Counted from the first letter of the stretch, positions 11,906 to 25,145 are shown. The stretch is DNA of 64,000 nucleotides from Dryas octopetala (GCA_963921425.1 OY992839.1:13495409-13559408); one strand, 5' to 3'. The notes: a model not told the origin generated them from the letters alone. Translations and numbers: made by a program.

Positions 11906-14900
11906 TTAAGAGATTGGCTTCAACACGTACATTTTGCATGCATGAGAGCCCATCGTTGCTGTCAAGTTTCCAACAAATCGTGTCTTCAATGTCTTGTGCT
12001 GCATGACATAGACATATCAGCAAGGCTGCTACCAAGAATTGAGATAGAAATCCAAGGCCTGAAGATCAGATATATAATTATAGTTTATACCTCCCAAAGA
12101 TCTCTTGCTTCAACAACAGTGTTTGGGGGGATCCCAATGTCATCCCACTCGGCTGTAATGGAATTTTTCCATGGTCCTTGGTTGATAAGGAGTAAAGCTA
12201 CTCTGTAGCCTGAAAGGGGCCCAGCCCAAATCTGTTGGAAATTACATAAAAAATGAGAGAGATAATCTCACAGTTATTATAACTTTTTTAAATTGCTGGA
12301 AAAGAACAGCCTACATATCAGCAAAAAAAAAAAGGGTTAAATACATTTTTGGTCCACGAACTTTGAGCGGTTTCTCAATTTGGTCCACCAATTTTGAAAT
12401 GTGACAAAAATAACCCCGAATTATCCAATTTGTGTCGATTCAGGATTTTCCGTCCAAATATCTTACGGAAGCTGACGTGGCGCACTGAATGTGCGCCACG
12501 TGTCACCTCTTTTATTTTATTTTCAGATTTTTTCTATTTTCCTATTTTTATAAACTTTAAAAATTAATTAAAAATAACTCCGGACTCATAAAAATACACG
12601 GAAAATTCCTACGATCTCGCCTTGACTAGTACTAATTTATTATGAGGCCAAATTACCAATTTGCCCTCTGAGAGTTTTTAGAAAATTTGGGAAGTCCAAA
12701 TTTATTTCTAAAAAATTAAAATACTCTAGACTCTTTGAAAATTTATAGAATAATCTCCCGAGCTTCAAAAAATACGAGGTTTACACCGTTGGTCTTCTAA
12801 AAACTAACACTACCTTTCTCGTGAACACTTACTACCCAAAAGACCTCTCGGTCTTAGAGGAAAATAAATTTTCCTCTATAAAATAAATTTGGACTTCTCA
12901 AATTTTTTAAAAACTCTCAGAGAGCAAATTGGTAATTTGGCCCCATAATAAATTTGGACTAGTTAAGACGAGGTTGTAGGAATTTTCCATGTATTTTTAT
13001 GAGTCCGGAGCTATTTTTAATTAATTTTTAAAGTTTATAAAAATAGGAAAATAGAAAAAATCTGAAAATAAAATAAAAGAGGTGACACGTGGCGCACATT
13101 CAATGCGCCACGTCAGCATTTAACGGCCACGTCAGCTTCCGTTAGATATTTGGACGGAAAATCCTGAATTGACACAAATTGGATAATTCGGAGTTATTTT
13201 TGTCACGTTTTAAAATTGGTGGACCAAATTGAGAAACCGCCCAAAGTTCGTGGACCAAAAATGTATTTAACCAAAAAAAAAATATTGCTGGAATTTTAAA
13301 TTTTACCTCAAGATCCCCTTCCATTCTAACTTTCTTAGCCTGGACACCAAGTGGATCTGTCATAGTTAAATAAACACAAAATTACAATTCCGATATCTTA
13401 GACTAGTTCACTTGTTACGACAAATTGTTTAACTAACGGTTGTAGTTACCTTGGTTGACAGCAATAATCTCTTTATTTGCAATGATCTCCATTGTCTCTT
13501 TTGTCATATTCCTCACATCACAACCAAGAAGAAGGGGAGCCTGCAGTATTGCTTATATGTAACCATACAGATGACCGATCGAAAAGACGAGCATTTCATA
13601 TGAAGAGCATCTAACAAAACATGTTTATGAATTATGGTACCTTAGAAATGGCCCATATGCTAAAATGGACTACATATTCATCTTTTGTCATTCCTCCATT
13701 TCCCACCTCAAGCATGTCAGGATCTGATCAAATTCAGAATACCAATACGATAAATCTCTTTGAAAAACATCAACAATGTGCTCAAAGACAGTATTGGTGA
13801 AACATATATAGGTGCATCAGGGAACACTAACCATTCCAACCACCAGGTCTGGCAAATTCAGCATAAATTTCATTCATGTCTGCTCTAGAGGTCATACTGC
13901 CAAGGAAAATGCAAGACAAGTATACTTGAGACCCATGACTTAGAAGATCAATTTGAGTTAATGGAAGGCTTGGAAGCACATTTTGTTTTTTTGTTTACCT
14001 TTCCCATGTATCAGAAATGTCCTTAGTAGTCCTCCAACTATTTCCTAGTTTAGCACCCCATAAAGCAGGGTGCAAATCTCCCCTAATTTAAAACAAACAC
14101 AAAACTAAGTCGAACAAAAATCAATTGAGACTCGTACCAAAAAAAACATAAAATTACCTAGTTTTTGGACAAACAAGATTACCATTCACAAAGAGAAAAG
14201 AATATGGGACGGCCTGCTTTCATCAGAGCTCGGGTCATGACAGGGTATCTGCAAGAAGATATGGAACCCTTTATATAAGGCAACTGGATACTAGTTCTGG
14301 GAAACTTAAGAGCAGGCAGGAAGAACATTCAATTTTTAGCCCTAGTGTGGTACCATCATAGATATCATATGTTACCTAACAGTTGGCTTTGACCCATCAT
14401 TGTAACAGTTATCATACTTCAAATAATCAATACCCTGCAAAGGAAGTGCACTATCTAAGCTTCTATGATGAAATTTCATCACTTGCAGCTGTTATGTCTC
14501 CTTGTAATTGAAATCATTAGAATATATCATACCCAAGCAGCAAAGGTCTTGGCATCTTGTTGCTCATGACCAAGTGAACCAGGCATAGTTTTGCTGCAAG
14601 TAAAGTACCTGCAAAGTACAAGTGCGTGCGCTATTTGCTTAGTTAATTGTAACAACTAAAAAATGAGTATATATCAACATTCAACAACAATTATGCAGCA
14701 TGTATTTGTGTTAGGGTTTATGACAGTCATGTTACCCTGCATCTGAGTAGATTCCCAGCTTAAGACCCTTGCTGTGGACATAATCCGCAAGAGCTTTAAT
14801 GCCTGATGGAAATGTTGATTTCTTGGGCACTAGATTACCCTGAAAAAGAAGTCTCAATATGCTTATTAAATCTCTACTGTCTTTTTTTAAATCCTTTTTT

Positions 14901-16435
14901 ACAGCTGAACTTGTTTGTGATTGAAAACAGAAACAGATAATACCTTCTTATCACGAGCTATTTCAGCCCAGCAATCGTCTGTAATGTCAATGAATGAAGT
15001 ATACCATCAGCTAGTTGTGACTAAATGCTTAAGAAAAAAGAACATTTATAAAAATGGAGAGGACAGGAAAAGGATTGGCAATGTACCTATGTTAACATAG
15101 TTGTATCCAAGTTTGGAGAGACCAGTGGAAATCAGAGCATCAGCTGTCAAATCAGAGAAACAAGAACTGTTAGTAACCCCTAAATGTACAAAACCAACAA
15201 CTCGACTCAGTCTAACACATCTAGATAGATGCATTTATCACTATGCTGTCATAGCTTTGGGAACATGGCTTTTGTATGTGAAACTTGGATAAAACATAAG
15301 CCATAAGGTCAAGTTACCGGTTTCTTTGATGATTTTCTCATCAATTTTGCAGTTGAAGTGATTCCAACTATTCCACCTAAGCAAAAATAAAAGAACTGAT
15401 TAATTCACTACTATTTTGAAAAGATTGAAAGCATTAGGAGAAAGAAATTGCAGTTCCGCATGTCGAGGACAAATAGGATATGGAAATTTAGGAATTAACA
15501 CAAAACAGTCTCTTATGTTATATCTCCAAGGCGGATAAAATTAAATCTTTCCTTCAGAAAAATGCATATAGCTTTTCCTACCTGAAGAATTAATTTAAAA
15601 TTTGTATAGGTTACTGTAAAGTGAAATGGTAGTCTTTTGTAAGCTTTTCTTACATTAAGAATATCTTTTTTTTTTTTTTTTTTTTTTGTGCAACCAACAA
15701 CAGAATTTATCATTGAAATTTGAGTTGGAAAGATTTTGAATTTAAGCTAATCCCTGAAGGTCACAACTCCAGATGAGGTAGGAATCCTTGAATAAAGAAT
15801 CATGAGATTTGCCATCATCATTAACAGGAATAGGGATTATAGCAGTCTTGTTCTCCTAAGGAACAAAATTTTGAGCAAATTTTAGCACTTATTGCACTAA
15901 AAATGGTTTTATCAAACACAATTAGTCAAAGAGTAATCCATTTAAGAGACTACACATTTAATCCAACGGTGATTATCTACTGTTCCTCACAGTTGCTCAA
16001 AATTTGTCCCTTATAAGAGCATTTGTGGGATTATAAACATGGATAATAAGGATGATTAGAACAAAATTAGATGAAATGAATGTAATATACATAATAAGAA
16101 GCTTAGAGATAAACCAGAAAAAGTAGATTACAGCAAAAACAGAGAAAATTAACAAGGAGAGAGCTTAATTACCCCATGGGAGGAGTAATTCCAATCCCAT
16201 TGGCAAGCAGATTTCGCCTGAGAAGCTCTCTGGTATCTGCCACCACCATACTTGTTCTGTGCGAAGCAGAGAGACCCATTATTGTCGGTGGTGATAGAAA
16301 TGAGCATAACATCACAGCCACTACAATCATCCTTGTTGACAGTGCACCATCACCACCCTCTTTCATCTTGTTCACCATTTCTACTTCTGCAATGCTGCTG
16401 GTGCTGCTGCTTCTGCTTCTTATTCTTCTTTGCAC
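11906..16435 (-). CDS. Alpha-galactosidase (glycoside hydrolase family 27)
   Basis: Hydrolyses terminal alpha-1,6-galactose from galactolipids, oligosaccharides or galactomannans, in wall, apoplast or vacuole. Fifteen exons on the minus strand: 16435-16173, 15376-15318, 15143-15087, 14978-14944, 14839-14736, 14608-14533, 14434-14376, 14248-14183, 14082-13999, 13896-13832, 13723-13641, 13540-13450, 13356-13307, 12231-12091, 11998-11906. They sum to 1326 bases (441 aa), all GT-AG and in phase. The catalytic domain starts at GITPPMGWNSWNHF. The nucleophile is Asp206 in KYDNC and the acid/base Asp261 in SWRTTKDIS, 55 apart as in rice alpha-galactosidase. [18 protein letters not shown] and the C-terminal beta domain ([10 protein letters not shown]) are also present. 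The N-terminus has a hydrophobic signal segment near residues 36-50; Met20, 24 or 36 could be the true start. Intron 13 holds a fold-back element. Confidence 0.95.
12335..13272. mobile_element. 938-bp fold-back element in alpha-galactosidase intron 13
   Basis: The ends GGTTAAATACATTTTTGGTCC and their inverse bound two long inverted arms of roughly 400 bp each; the arms include GTGGCGCAC, GCGCCACGTGTCACCTCTTT and CTGACGTGGC. A-runs flank both sides, so a 9-bp TSD of A residues is possible but not provable. The element makes up nearly 90% of the 1075-bp intron. The arms carry ACGTG cores that resemble ABRE/G-box sites. Confidence 0.85.
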
Positions 16436-17599
16436 ACTCTCTCTCTCCTCTTCTATTCTCTCCAGAGTCCAGACTAGTCTCCTCTGATGCTATGCACACA
16501 CTGACACTCTCTGTAATCTACTGAAAATAGAGTTTTGTTTTGAGGAGGTGTCAATGCTTCGACTAAGATGCAGAAGACATTCTCGATCCGTCAGATCAGA
16601 GGAACGGTTCAGATTTAAAACTTTATGTAATACTTTTCTAAGTTTTAAGTTGATAGAATTTTAGTGGCCAAAAAAAAAGTTGATAGAATTTTATGTAATT
16701 TTTCGAGGAGCCATTCAGCTGTAGAATTTTGACCAAAACCCATTTAGGAACTTCTCACGATCCTGAACATAAGGCACGCGATTTTTCTTTTCACCGGGGA
16801 AAAAAAAAAAAAAAGAAACTATGATGACAGCTGGCGTGGCACTACTATCATACTATGTGTCACCATTAGCCAACCGCCACGTGGCACTTTCCAACTGCGA
16901 CCATTCTCCACTTGTCACCATCTTTATAAACGTGTGAGAGCTTCTAGCTATAGTAGTAGAGTGTATTTACTTTCACACCTAGATGGCTAAATGTCAGAGT
17001 TTTAATTTCTTATTTTCTTCTAACTGTTGTCATGTCTAAATAGTAAATATTAATCGGATAAGTTAATTATTTTTTTGGTCAAGGGATAAGTTAATTCTTT
17101 AAATTTAAGGTATATAAAAAAAAACTAAATAAGGTTAACTTTTATCCAAACTGAAAAGGGTTGATTAGTTTGTGAAAAACACAATTTTTCAATTCCCACA
17201 AAATGGTGAATATCAACCATACGGTAAAATTGTATGATACATATGATAAAATGTCCGATTCAATTTAAATTGAATGATGCATATATCTTGAGACTGATGT
17301 TATTGTTGCCCAAGAGAGTACGTGCCTGAACTTAAAATGGTATACGAACAACTTGCAACTTTAGAAAAAGAAAAAATCTAGTGCACCCCACTAAGCTTTT
17401 GGTTTAGTCATAGATTGAACTTTTGCTAGGAAGGTGCCTTGAACTTGAGAAAACCAACTAATGGATATATGTTTTAATGCCAGAAACAAGCCTTACAATA
17501 ATGATCAAACTTTAATTTCAGATTAATCTCATAGTCCTTGGGGAGAGTCTGCTGTAAGTTGCCACGTACGGGCAAGAGAGTAAGCTGTTTCCATTGGCA
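16436..17599. other. Intergenic between alpha-galactosidase and the TNL remnant
   Basis: This is the upstream region of the alpha-galactosidase gene, read leftwards. A palindromic G-box, CCACGTGG, lies near 16878-16886, and a TATA-like TTTATAAA near 16922 could serve the minus strand about 490 bases before the start codon. Neither is proven. I see no other gene. Confidence 0.4.
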
Positions 17600-17750
17600 A
17601 TGGACACACAAGGAGCCTCTTCATCATCTTCACCTTGTTCAACTTCTGAATGGAAAAATATGACGTACCTTTTTTTAGAGGTGAGGATGCCCGAAAACAG
17701 ATTTACAGACCATTTATACACTAATTTGGAGCATGAAGGAATTATAAGTT

Positions 17751-18856
17751 GGGCAATGCTAGAGTGCCCTAATGACATGGAATTTACATGTCAATTAAAT
17801 CATTTAATACATCTAATAATATATTTGCTACATAAATTTTTAAAAACACCAATAGAACCTCGTTTAAAATTCTACAAAATATTAATTAAATTACAAAAAG
17901 AAAAAAATTTCAAAAAGGTTTCACTACAAAATTAAAACCTCTACACATATATACATTCATCATTTTTCCCTAATTTTAGAACCCTAAAAAGCTACTACGT
18001 ACATTATCTTTTTTATTGCATCTACGATTTAAAAGAAGTTAATTTGTTCAACTCATATATTGGATAACCCAAGTGAAAAATCTATTGGATACTTTGAGTG
18101 AAGATTTTTTATTTTATTTTTTTGACAAGATTTTGCTCTTGACATTAATATATGAAACAATTTCCATGAGTTAGATGTAGCAGCAGCAGCTCTTTTCTTG
18201 GCAAAGTATTCATCAGCACGTGCAAGGTTCTTACAACCAATGACTTTAGCCACTTCTTCCCGCCAAGCAATACAGTGAGATCAATTACAGCCAGCACCCT
18301 TAGAAAAGCTTGAGGGAATGGTTGTTCACACGTTCACACGTTCATATTGAAAAGCTTGAAGGAATGATTGAAGGAATGGTAATTGAGATTACAGCCAGCA
18401 TGCATCAGCGAAGGTGAAGCTTGAGGGAAGGAATGGTCGAGATTCCTTCAACCATTCCTTCAAGCTTTTCAATATGGTCCATGGGAGAAGAGAAGCTCAT
18501 CCTCTTCATCATAAATGATCCGCTTGCCCCGAAATGACCTGACCCAATAGGGAAATCCCAATTCATTGGGCCTTTCGATACAATCAAATAGAAAGCCCCA
18601 AGGGCGCCATATTCTAGGAGCCCAAACTATGTGTTGTTCAGATTTTTTTTAATGATATGAACGTGTGTTGCAAAATTTCAATACGGAGAAGATATATAAC
18701 AAATTAAGACCATTAGAATTGAGTTGGATAAGATGGTCTTTCAATAAATATAATATTAATTTCATATTGGTGATGTGTATAATCCCTAAAAAAATAAAAG
18801 AATAATGTGTATTATTTGATTTTGTCACATAAGATTAGGGCACAAAATCTTTTCCC
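17751..18856. mobile_element. Mutator-like element in the TNL TIR exon
   Basis: The 9-bp duplication TTATAAGTT is present at 17742-17750 and 18857-18865. The termini are GGGCAATGCTAGAG on the left and TTTTCCC on the right; the inverted ends share GTGCCCTAAT about 15 bases in. Removing the element and one TSD restores the TIR reading frame. The interior has no transposase. It contains a minus-strand open segment at 18053-18253 and a small rearranged inverted repeat at about 18300-18480. Confidence 0.88.
18053..18253 (-). CDS. Open segment inside the Mutator-like element, unrecognised
   Basis: A 66-residue open frame beginning MAKVIGCKNLARADEYFAKK, open upstream as well (WREEVAKVIGC). It looks like ordinary protein composition rather than low-complexity sequence and could be a captured host exon. 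I do not recognise the family. It has no promoter or stop context suggesting a stand-alone gene. Confidence 0.3.
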   Translation of the reverse strand: MAKVIGCKNLARADEYFAKKRAAAATSNSWKLFHILMSRAKSCQKNKIKNLHSKYPIDFSLGLSNI

Positions 18857-19520
18857 TTATAAGTTTTAGGGGTAACCCTGAACTTCAAATAGGGAGAGTT
18901 GTTATTTCTTCACAACTTTTGACTGCAATTGAAGAATCAAGGTTCGCACTCATTATTCTCCCACAAAATTATGCTTCGTCGACATGGTGCTTAGAAGAAG
19001 TCTTGTACATTGATGAATGCATGGAGGTCAGACAAACAGTGCTGCTGATTTTCTATGAGGTGGATCCCTCGCATATTAAGTAATATTGTCTCTTCATACA
19101 TGTAATTTGTTGTAGGTATGAATGATGAATCAGAGCTCATCAAGAAATTGTTGATCGAACATGTAAGGACTAACTTGTGCCCTTTGTTGCTAAATGTGGA
19201 GCTGATTCAATAGGAAGAGAAATCATCCATTTGCTTTCTGTTGAAGTGGAGGATGATGTTCGCTTTATAGGTATATGGATGTGGAATCGGTGGGATTTGT
19301 AAGACAACTCTTGCCAAAGCAATTTATAATCTGAACATATATGCGTCAAAAATATGAGTTCACTTTAGCAGCTTTGTTAATGTTAAATGAAGGAGTCTAG
19401 CTAGTTCACCTACAAAAGAAACTTCTTTCTGAAATATTGATGAAAAAGAATGACAAATTCCCTGTGGGTGATGGAGCCGCAATGATGAGGATGTTAATTT
19501 CTTCGTCTCAGAAAAGGAAA

Positions 19521-19796
19521 AAAATAATAAAAGAGTTATAGAAATCGGATCCCCAATGTGAAAAAATTAAGAACCCATAACCCATAACCCAAATCCCCTT
19601 ATCCCCAAATGTCTAAAACAAAACATACACCAAACCCTTTTATCTCACACTCAAGAAATTTTGGTCATGGATCAATTTACAACCAACGTCGAGATAAGCT
19701 GTGTTGTTGTCGTCAAAATTAATATAAACTAGGTATAATTTTTTATTTTTTGAGAAAAATTGAAAACTAGGGTTAAATTAATTGAAAGTACTGCTT
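19521..19796. other. Short spacer, no gene seen
   Basis: The sequence between the end of the TNL similarity and the inverted-repeat element shows only short A/C-rich repeats (AACCCATAACCC) and no coding pattern. Confidence 0.4.
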
Positions 19797-20646
19797 TTAA
19801 ATATGGCTGAATTACAATTTATCTCTAAGAACTATAGGTAGGGGTGGGTTCGGTACGGTTCCCATACCGAACCTTTAATACCGCATGCCGGCCAAAGGAG
19901 GTCGGAATCCATGTATTTCGGCTCCGATATCGTACCGCTAGAATGCGGTAACCACACTTATTGGTGCGGTACGGTATCCTATGGCATCGGGCGGTATTGG
20001 TAATACCGAACACCTGAATTGTTCTAAATTTTGAAGCCTAAAATGCTGTTCAAGAAAAAGTAAAATATGGATTCAAAATGGCAGATGGAAGGCAGCAATA
20101 TGTTCTATAAATATGTCATCCATAATTCCATACAAATATACAATATACAATACCAATACCTAAACAAATATTCAAAATCACATATCAATATGTCATCCAT
20201 AATTCCTACAAATATACAATACTTAAACAAATCCAAGTTTCTCACACACATACACTTAACCTGTGAACAATTAACAAATTAGAAGGAGGAACTAAGAACT
20301 AAGTAATTTAAGTTCTAAAAATTACTAAATTATTGTACCAAGAAAGGGAAAGGGAAACTTAAGTTACAACCTTGCAAATTACAAATTACAAACTTAAGTT
20401 TAAAACTTAAATTATACAAATGAAACAGCCATCAAGCTCTGCTGCAGCTGGAAAATGGCAGATGGAAGGCAGCAAAAATCAAGCCCATCTTGGCCTGCAC
20501 ATTGAAGTTCAAAAGCAAGTAACTTAGTAACAACCTGCAAACAGAAATAATCAAACCAGGCAGCCAGCAAGTACCTCAGATTTAATCATGTAGACTATGT
20601 AGTAGTAGAAGGAGGAGGCATGGCACTTGCACTGGGTCCACTGGGA

Positions 20647-20690
20647 CTTGCACTTGCACTTGCACTTGCATTTGCACTTGCACTTCATTC
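20647..20690. repeat. GCACTT hexanucleotide microsatellite
   Basis: About seven tandem copies of CTTGCA/CACTTG overlap the last codons of the hAT transposase pseudogene. Confidence 0.8.
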
Positions 20691-22940
20691 AATTAAAGTG
20701 GAGGCTGCATGTAAAATAAATTACAAACTTAGAACACAGAACAGAACAATCAATATAATTTAAATTGTATTGAAATTTGAAACACCAAAATCTTACTTGC
20801 TTCTATTTCTTCAAGATCCCTATAAAATTCAACCTCTTCGTCCATTGGTTCCTTGTAGAAGCTAAATTCTTCGGCTCTAAGGCAATCATTAGTACACACT
20901 AATGCCTCTACCATTTTTGGAGTCAATGACGCTCTAAAAGGATCAACAATCCTCCCTCATAGGCTAAAAGCATTCTCACTAGCAACGGTAGAACTTGGAA
21001 TTGCAAAGATATCCTTAGCAATCTTTGCAAAGATTGGATATCTTGTTGCATTCACTTTCCACCAATTCAAGATGTTGAAATCAGCCGATGTCGCACTCTC
21101 AAAAGGATCCAACAAGTATTTATCCACTTCATTGGATACTTCCACAAGTCGTTGCTCAACCCTTTGTTGTATAAGGACTCTCCATATTTCGGCTCCTAGA
21201 TCTTCTTCTTCATCATCAGCCATCTCAACCCTTACCCGACCCCTTACATATCGGGCAGCTTGACTCTCATTGGTTCCACTCCCTTTATACTCATCATACA
21301 AAGCAAGCAAGCATTGTTTAACCTCACCCACAACTTCTTCAACCCTAGATGGATTGGCTCCAATATTAGAGAAGGATATTTTAATCATTTCAAATTTAAG
21401 TCTAGGGTCTAATGCTTCGGCTACAAATACAAGCTTGTTTATTATCTCAAAACTCCCCCAATACTTGTCAAATTTGGCCATCATCGAAGAAGCCACCCTT
21501 TGCAATGTAGGAACTCTTACATCACTCACTTTTTTCAGTATCTCACTTTGTAACCCAACCATTTGTTGCCAAATTATGGGTGAAGTACAAGTCTTGGTGG
21601 CACTAAGTTTCAATGTTGTTTGATAAAATCTTTTAAGAAAATGCACATAGGCTTGTGCCTTGTCCCAATCCTCATCTCCCGGGGGCCCCACTCTCTTAAC
21701 TAGTTTTCTTGATGCATCCTTTTCATACTCATTAAAATAACTCACAAAAGGAGCCGATTCCTCCCCCATCCTTTTGAACACCATCCTATACTTGAATGCA
21801 CTCTCAAGCATCTTATAAGTGGCATTCCACCTTGTAGAAACATCCATAGGCACATTTTCCATCTTGTCCATGCACTCTAAGATGGCAAATTCCCTAAACT
21901 TGTCTAACCTAAATGGGGATGAGTGAATGTACTTCACACAATTCCTTATCCCCTCAATTGAACTATAAAGCTCCTTCAACCCATCCTTCACAATTAAATT
22001 CAAGATGTGACAAGCACACCTTATATGCAAGTACTTGCCATCAAGCATTAAAGTTTTTAATGCCTTGAACCTTTTGCCCATGTACTCAACAGCCCCATCA
22101 TTTGTCTTAGCATTATCCACTATAATGCTAAACACCTTTTTTTATCCCCCAACTGTTCAAACACCCCTCTAGACACCTCCCTATATCTTCCCCCTTGTGA
22201 CTTGTGATCTTAGTGAAATTAATGATCCTTTTATGCAAATTCCAATCACTGTCCAAGAAATGGGCAGTGACTACCATATAATTGATGTTTTGGATCGAGG
22301 TCCAAGTATCGGTTGTGATACTTACCCTTTGGTCACCTATCACATTCAATATCTTAGCCCCTTCCACTAAGAACAAATCCCACACTAGGGCAGCCACCTT
22401 CTTCCTATCGGGCATCTTGAACCTAGGTTGAAGATCTTTGATGAAGGCTCTCCAACCTTTTCCCTCAACTGTCCTAAAGGGCTGCTCATCAATAATGATG
22501 TATTGCACAAGCATTTGTTCATGTCTTTGTTGGTTAAAGGACCAAGGAACCAAAGGAGCACCCATTGTCTCATTTGTCAATAAAGGTTGAGTAGGATCCC
22601 CCTTATCATAAAAAGGACTAAGCTTGCATCTATCTAGGTGACTTCTCAACCCAGTGGTCCCATTCTTCCTAGAATCAGCAGGTACCTCCTTTTGGCAATA
22701 GTTGAAAACCCTCATGGTATGCTTTACTCCCTTATCATCTGTTTTTTGGATTTTCTTGCAGTGTTCCCACACAATAGAACCACCATTTTTCCTCTTTTCT
22801 CCCACTTCAGCGACTGTTTGGGGTTGAGATTGTGTTTGCGGTGAAGGTTGCGTTTGGGGTGAAGGTTGTGTTTGTGTTTGGGATTATGGTACAGACTCTA
22901 ATGAGGTACCTAGTGTATTTGATTGGCTAGAGGAATCCAT
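20685..22940 (-). pseudogene. hAT transposase (RICESLEEPER/Ac type), broken
   Basis: The ATG at 22940 opens a Gln/Pro-rich leader with an in-frame TAA at 22884-22886. A BED-type zinc finger follows (near 22660-22800; HLDRC present, but the first Cys of the CxxC pair is Phe in VFNYCQKE). The RNase H-like transposase core follows. One extra A in an A-run near 22137-22143 shifts the frame, separating SWGIKK from VFSIIVDNAKTND. A TGA near 20957 replaces the Gly in AFSLGGRIVDPFR. The hAT dimerisation region (NWWKVNATRYPIFAKIAKDI, PSSTVASENAFS) is clear. Reading continues to about 20797, with a small last exon at 20704-20685. It cannot make a full protein as it stands. Confidence 0.9.
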
Positions 22941-25145
22941 CATATCCTAAAACAGAGACACAAATCTTAGGTGGAAAAATGAAACCTAGCAAAATGCAAA
23001 TCATACAACCTTGTAATGTAATACACTAATACATGTCAATTAGTCAATATGTCATAATAATACTAACATTTCAGCAAGCACAAAGCACAAAGCACAATTA
23101 ACAATCACATATTCACATTACACAATCCCAAAATCAAAGCACAATTAACAAGCAGCACAAACCCTTAACCCCAAAATCAAAATCACATATTCACATTACA
23201 CAATCCCATTACTTCAATTTATTCAAAATCAAACCCAATTTATGTCAACTAAGCCAAACTAAGCATATAAACTAAGTTACTAAGCCATGAAATATTGAAA
23301 TCCATATACCTGATCGTTGCCACCAGCCAGCTTCACTCTCAATCTCTTAGCAGTAAGCAACTAAGCACTAAGCACTAAGCAACACGAAGCTTCAACCTTG
23401 CAAGGAAACCATGAAGATCAATTATATTTCAAGCCAATTATATATGCAGATTACAAACCCTAACCCAAAACCCTTAATTAATCCCTAATTTTAAAACCCT
23501 AATTGAGAAATTATCCTAATTCGAAACCCTAAATTGAAACCCTAATGAATTCCTAACAAACAAAATATAAATTGAAACTTTGAAACCCTAAATCTAAACC
23601 CCAATAAATTGAAACCCAAAAAACCTCAATTCGAAACCTTAATTGAGAAATTACCTTCTGATTGGCGTGGCGTGGGTGATTGGGCCGTGAGACAGAGAGA
23701 GAGAGAGGCGACAAGTAACGACGGTGGGTAGATAGAGAGAGAGGCGACAATGGTTACTGGTTAGACAGAGAAAGAGGTGGTGATTGGTGAGAGTCACTAC
23801 TACAATAATGTTAATAGACGACACTACCTACACAACAGTTTGTTAAAAACTGTTGTGTAATTTTAACACACAACAGTTTTTAAAAAGCCGTTGTATGAAT
23901 GCATAAAATCCAATAGTTTTTGGCAGAGTAGAGTTTATGAAATTGCCTAAACAACACTTACTAGCTGCAACCGTTATGTATGTGAAAGAAAATGAAAAAA
24001 ACCGGTGCTACAGTATCTTCATTAATCCTCCTTTATCACACATACAAACCTTCTTTCTCTCTCAGCTCCCTCGATCCGCTCTTTCTCTTTCTCCCTCTCC
24101 CTCTCGATCTGCCCTCTCGATCTCTCTCTCACTTTCAAACTTCCTCTTCTATTCTCCTCAGTCTCTCTATCTCTCTCACAGCCTCCCGCTCAAACTCCCT
24201 CGCCCTCTCCCTCGCTCTCTGACCTCGCCCTCACCCTCGCCCTCGCCCTCGCCCTCGCTCTCTGACCTCTCCCTCGCCCTTTCACCTTAAACTCAAAATG
24301 GGGTAGAGAATCTATGTTATCCACTTCGACTTGAAGAACTCTAAAACACTCGTTCCTGGGTTGGGTCGGATAGGACCAGACCAAAGCGACTGGATCTGTG
24401 GAATCTGATATGGTTTTAATACCCTTCTTTCTCGTGTTTGTTCTAAAGTTATGAGGTAACTCCCCATTTCTTTCTTAGGTAAATCAATGTATGAATTCAT
24501 AAATTTCTCTTTGATTTCAGCAAACCCTAACTTATTTTTCTCTCTATATCCTAAATCGAAAACAAATTTATCAACATTATGCTATAATTTATGTTAGGTA
24601 CTCTTTTTCTCCTTTTTCTTTCTCTCTGTATATTTTCTTTAATTATTCTTTTAAGAAACAACTCCCAGTTAGACCTCAAGTAATTCGTACAACCTTACCC
24701 TCGATCCCCTTTTGCTAAATTTTAATTCCCATTTTCTAGGGTTTATATACACTAGTTCGTGAAATTTGGGGGTTTCTTATTTTATGGTAATTTTCTGTAT
24801 TTGTGGCCCTAACTTTATCTAATTTGATGTTATTTTTTAGTTGGGCTTGCATTTATCTGCTAGCCGAGGAAATATAAAATTGGGTAAAGAATCAATTCTA
24901 ATGTTTATAATATATGCTATCTTTATTTATTCTTTGTAGGTTCTACTGATCGATTTTCTTTGTTGTTAAGCTCTGTGTGCTGGTTTTCATCAAAGTACTT
25001 TTAGATATGTTCATTTTGCTAGATGTGGTTTGACAATTTTTTAGCTATAAATATATATATTTTCTAGTTGTAAATATATAAATATATATATTTATATAGT
25101 TACCCCATGTAAAGTTATGTTCTAAACACACACAATCTTCTTTAG

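Larger units (their letters stand above)
17600..19520 (+). pseudogene. TIR-NBS-LRR disease-resistance gene remnant, interrupted by a transposon
   Basis: TNL proteins are intracellular immune receptors. The start ATG at 17600 opens a Ser-rich leader, a damaged KYDVxxxFRGEDAR motif near 17655-17690 and FTDHLYTNLEHEGI up to 17750. A transposon (17751-18856) then intervenes. The TIR domain resumes at 18866 exactly in frame (PELQIGRVVISSQLL, ESRFALIILPQNYASSTWC, IFYEVDPSHIK). Further on is an NB-ARC P-loop degenerate to GCGIGGICKTTLAK (normally GMGGIGKTT), with a frameshift just before it, then LQKKLLSEILMKK. Similarity ends near 19520; there is no NB-ARC remainder and no LRR. Several frameshifts and stops show that it is dead. 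Confidence 0.88.

Noticed and set aside
16176..16524. Plus-strand open frames over the first alpha-galactosidase exon
   Set aside because: They are mirror frames of a well-supported minus-strand exon and have Leu/Ser-rich, biased composition.
23937..24290. Ser/Leu/Pro-rich open frame near the CACTA-like left end
   Set aside because: CT-rich low-complexity sequence without a recognisable protein.
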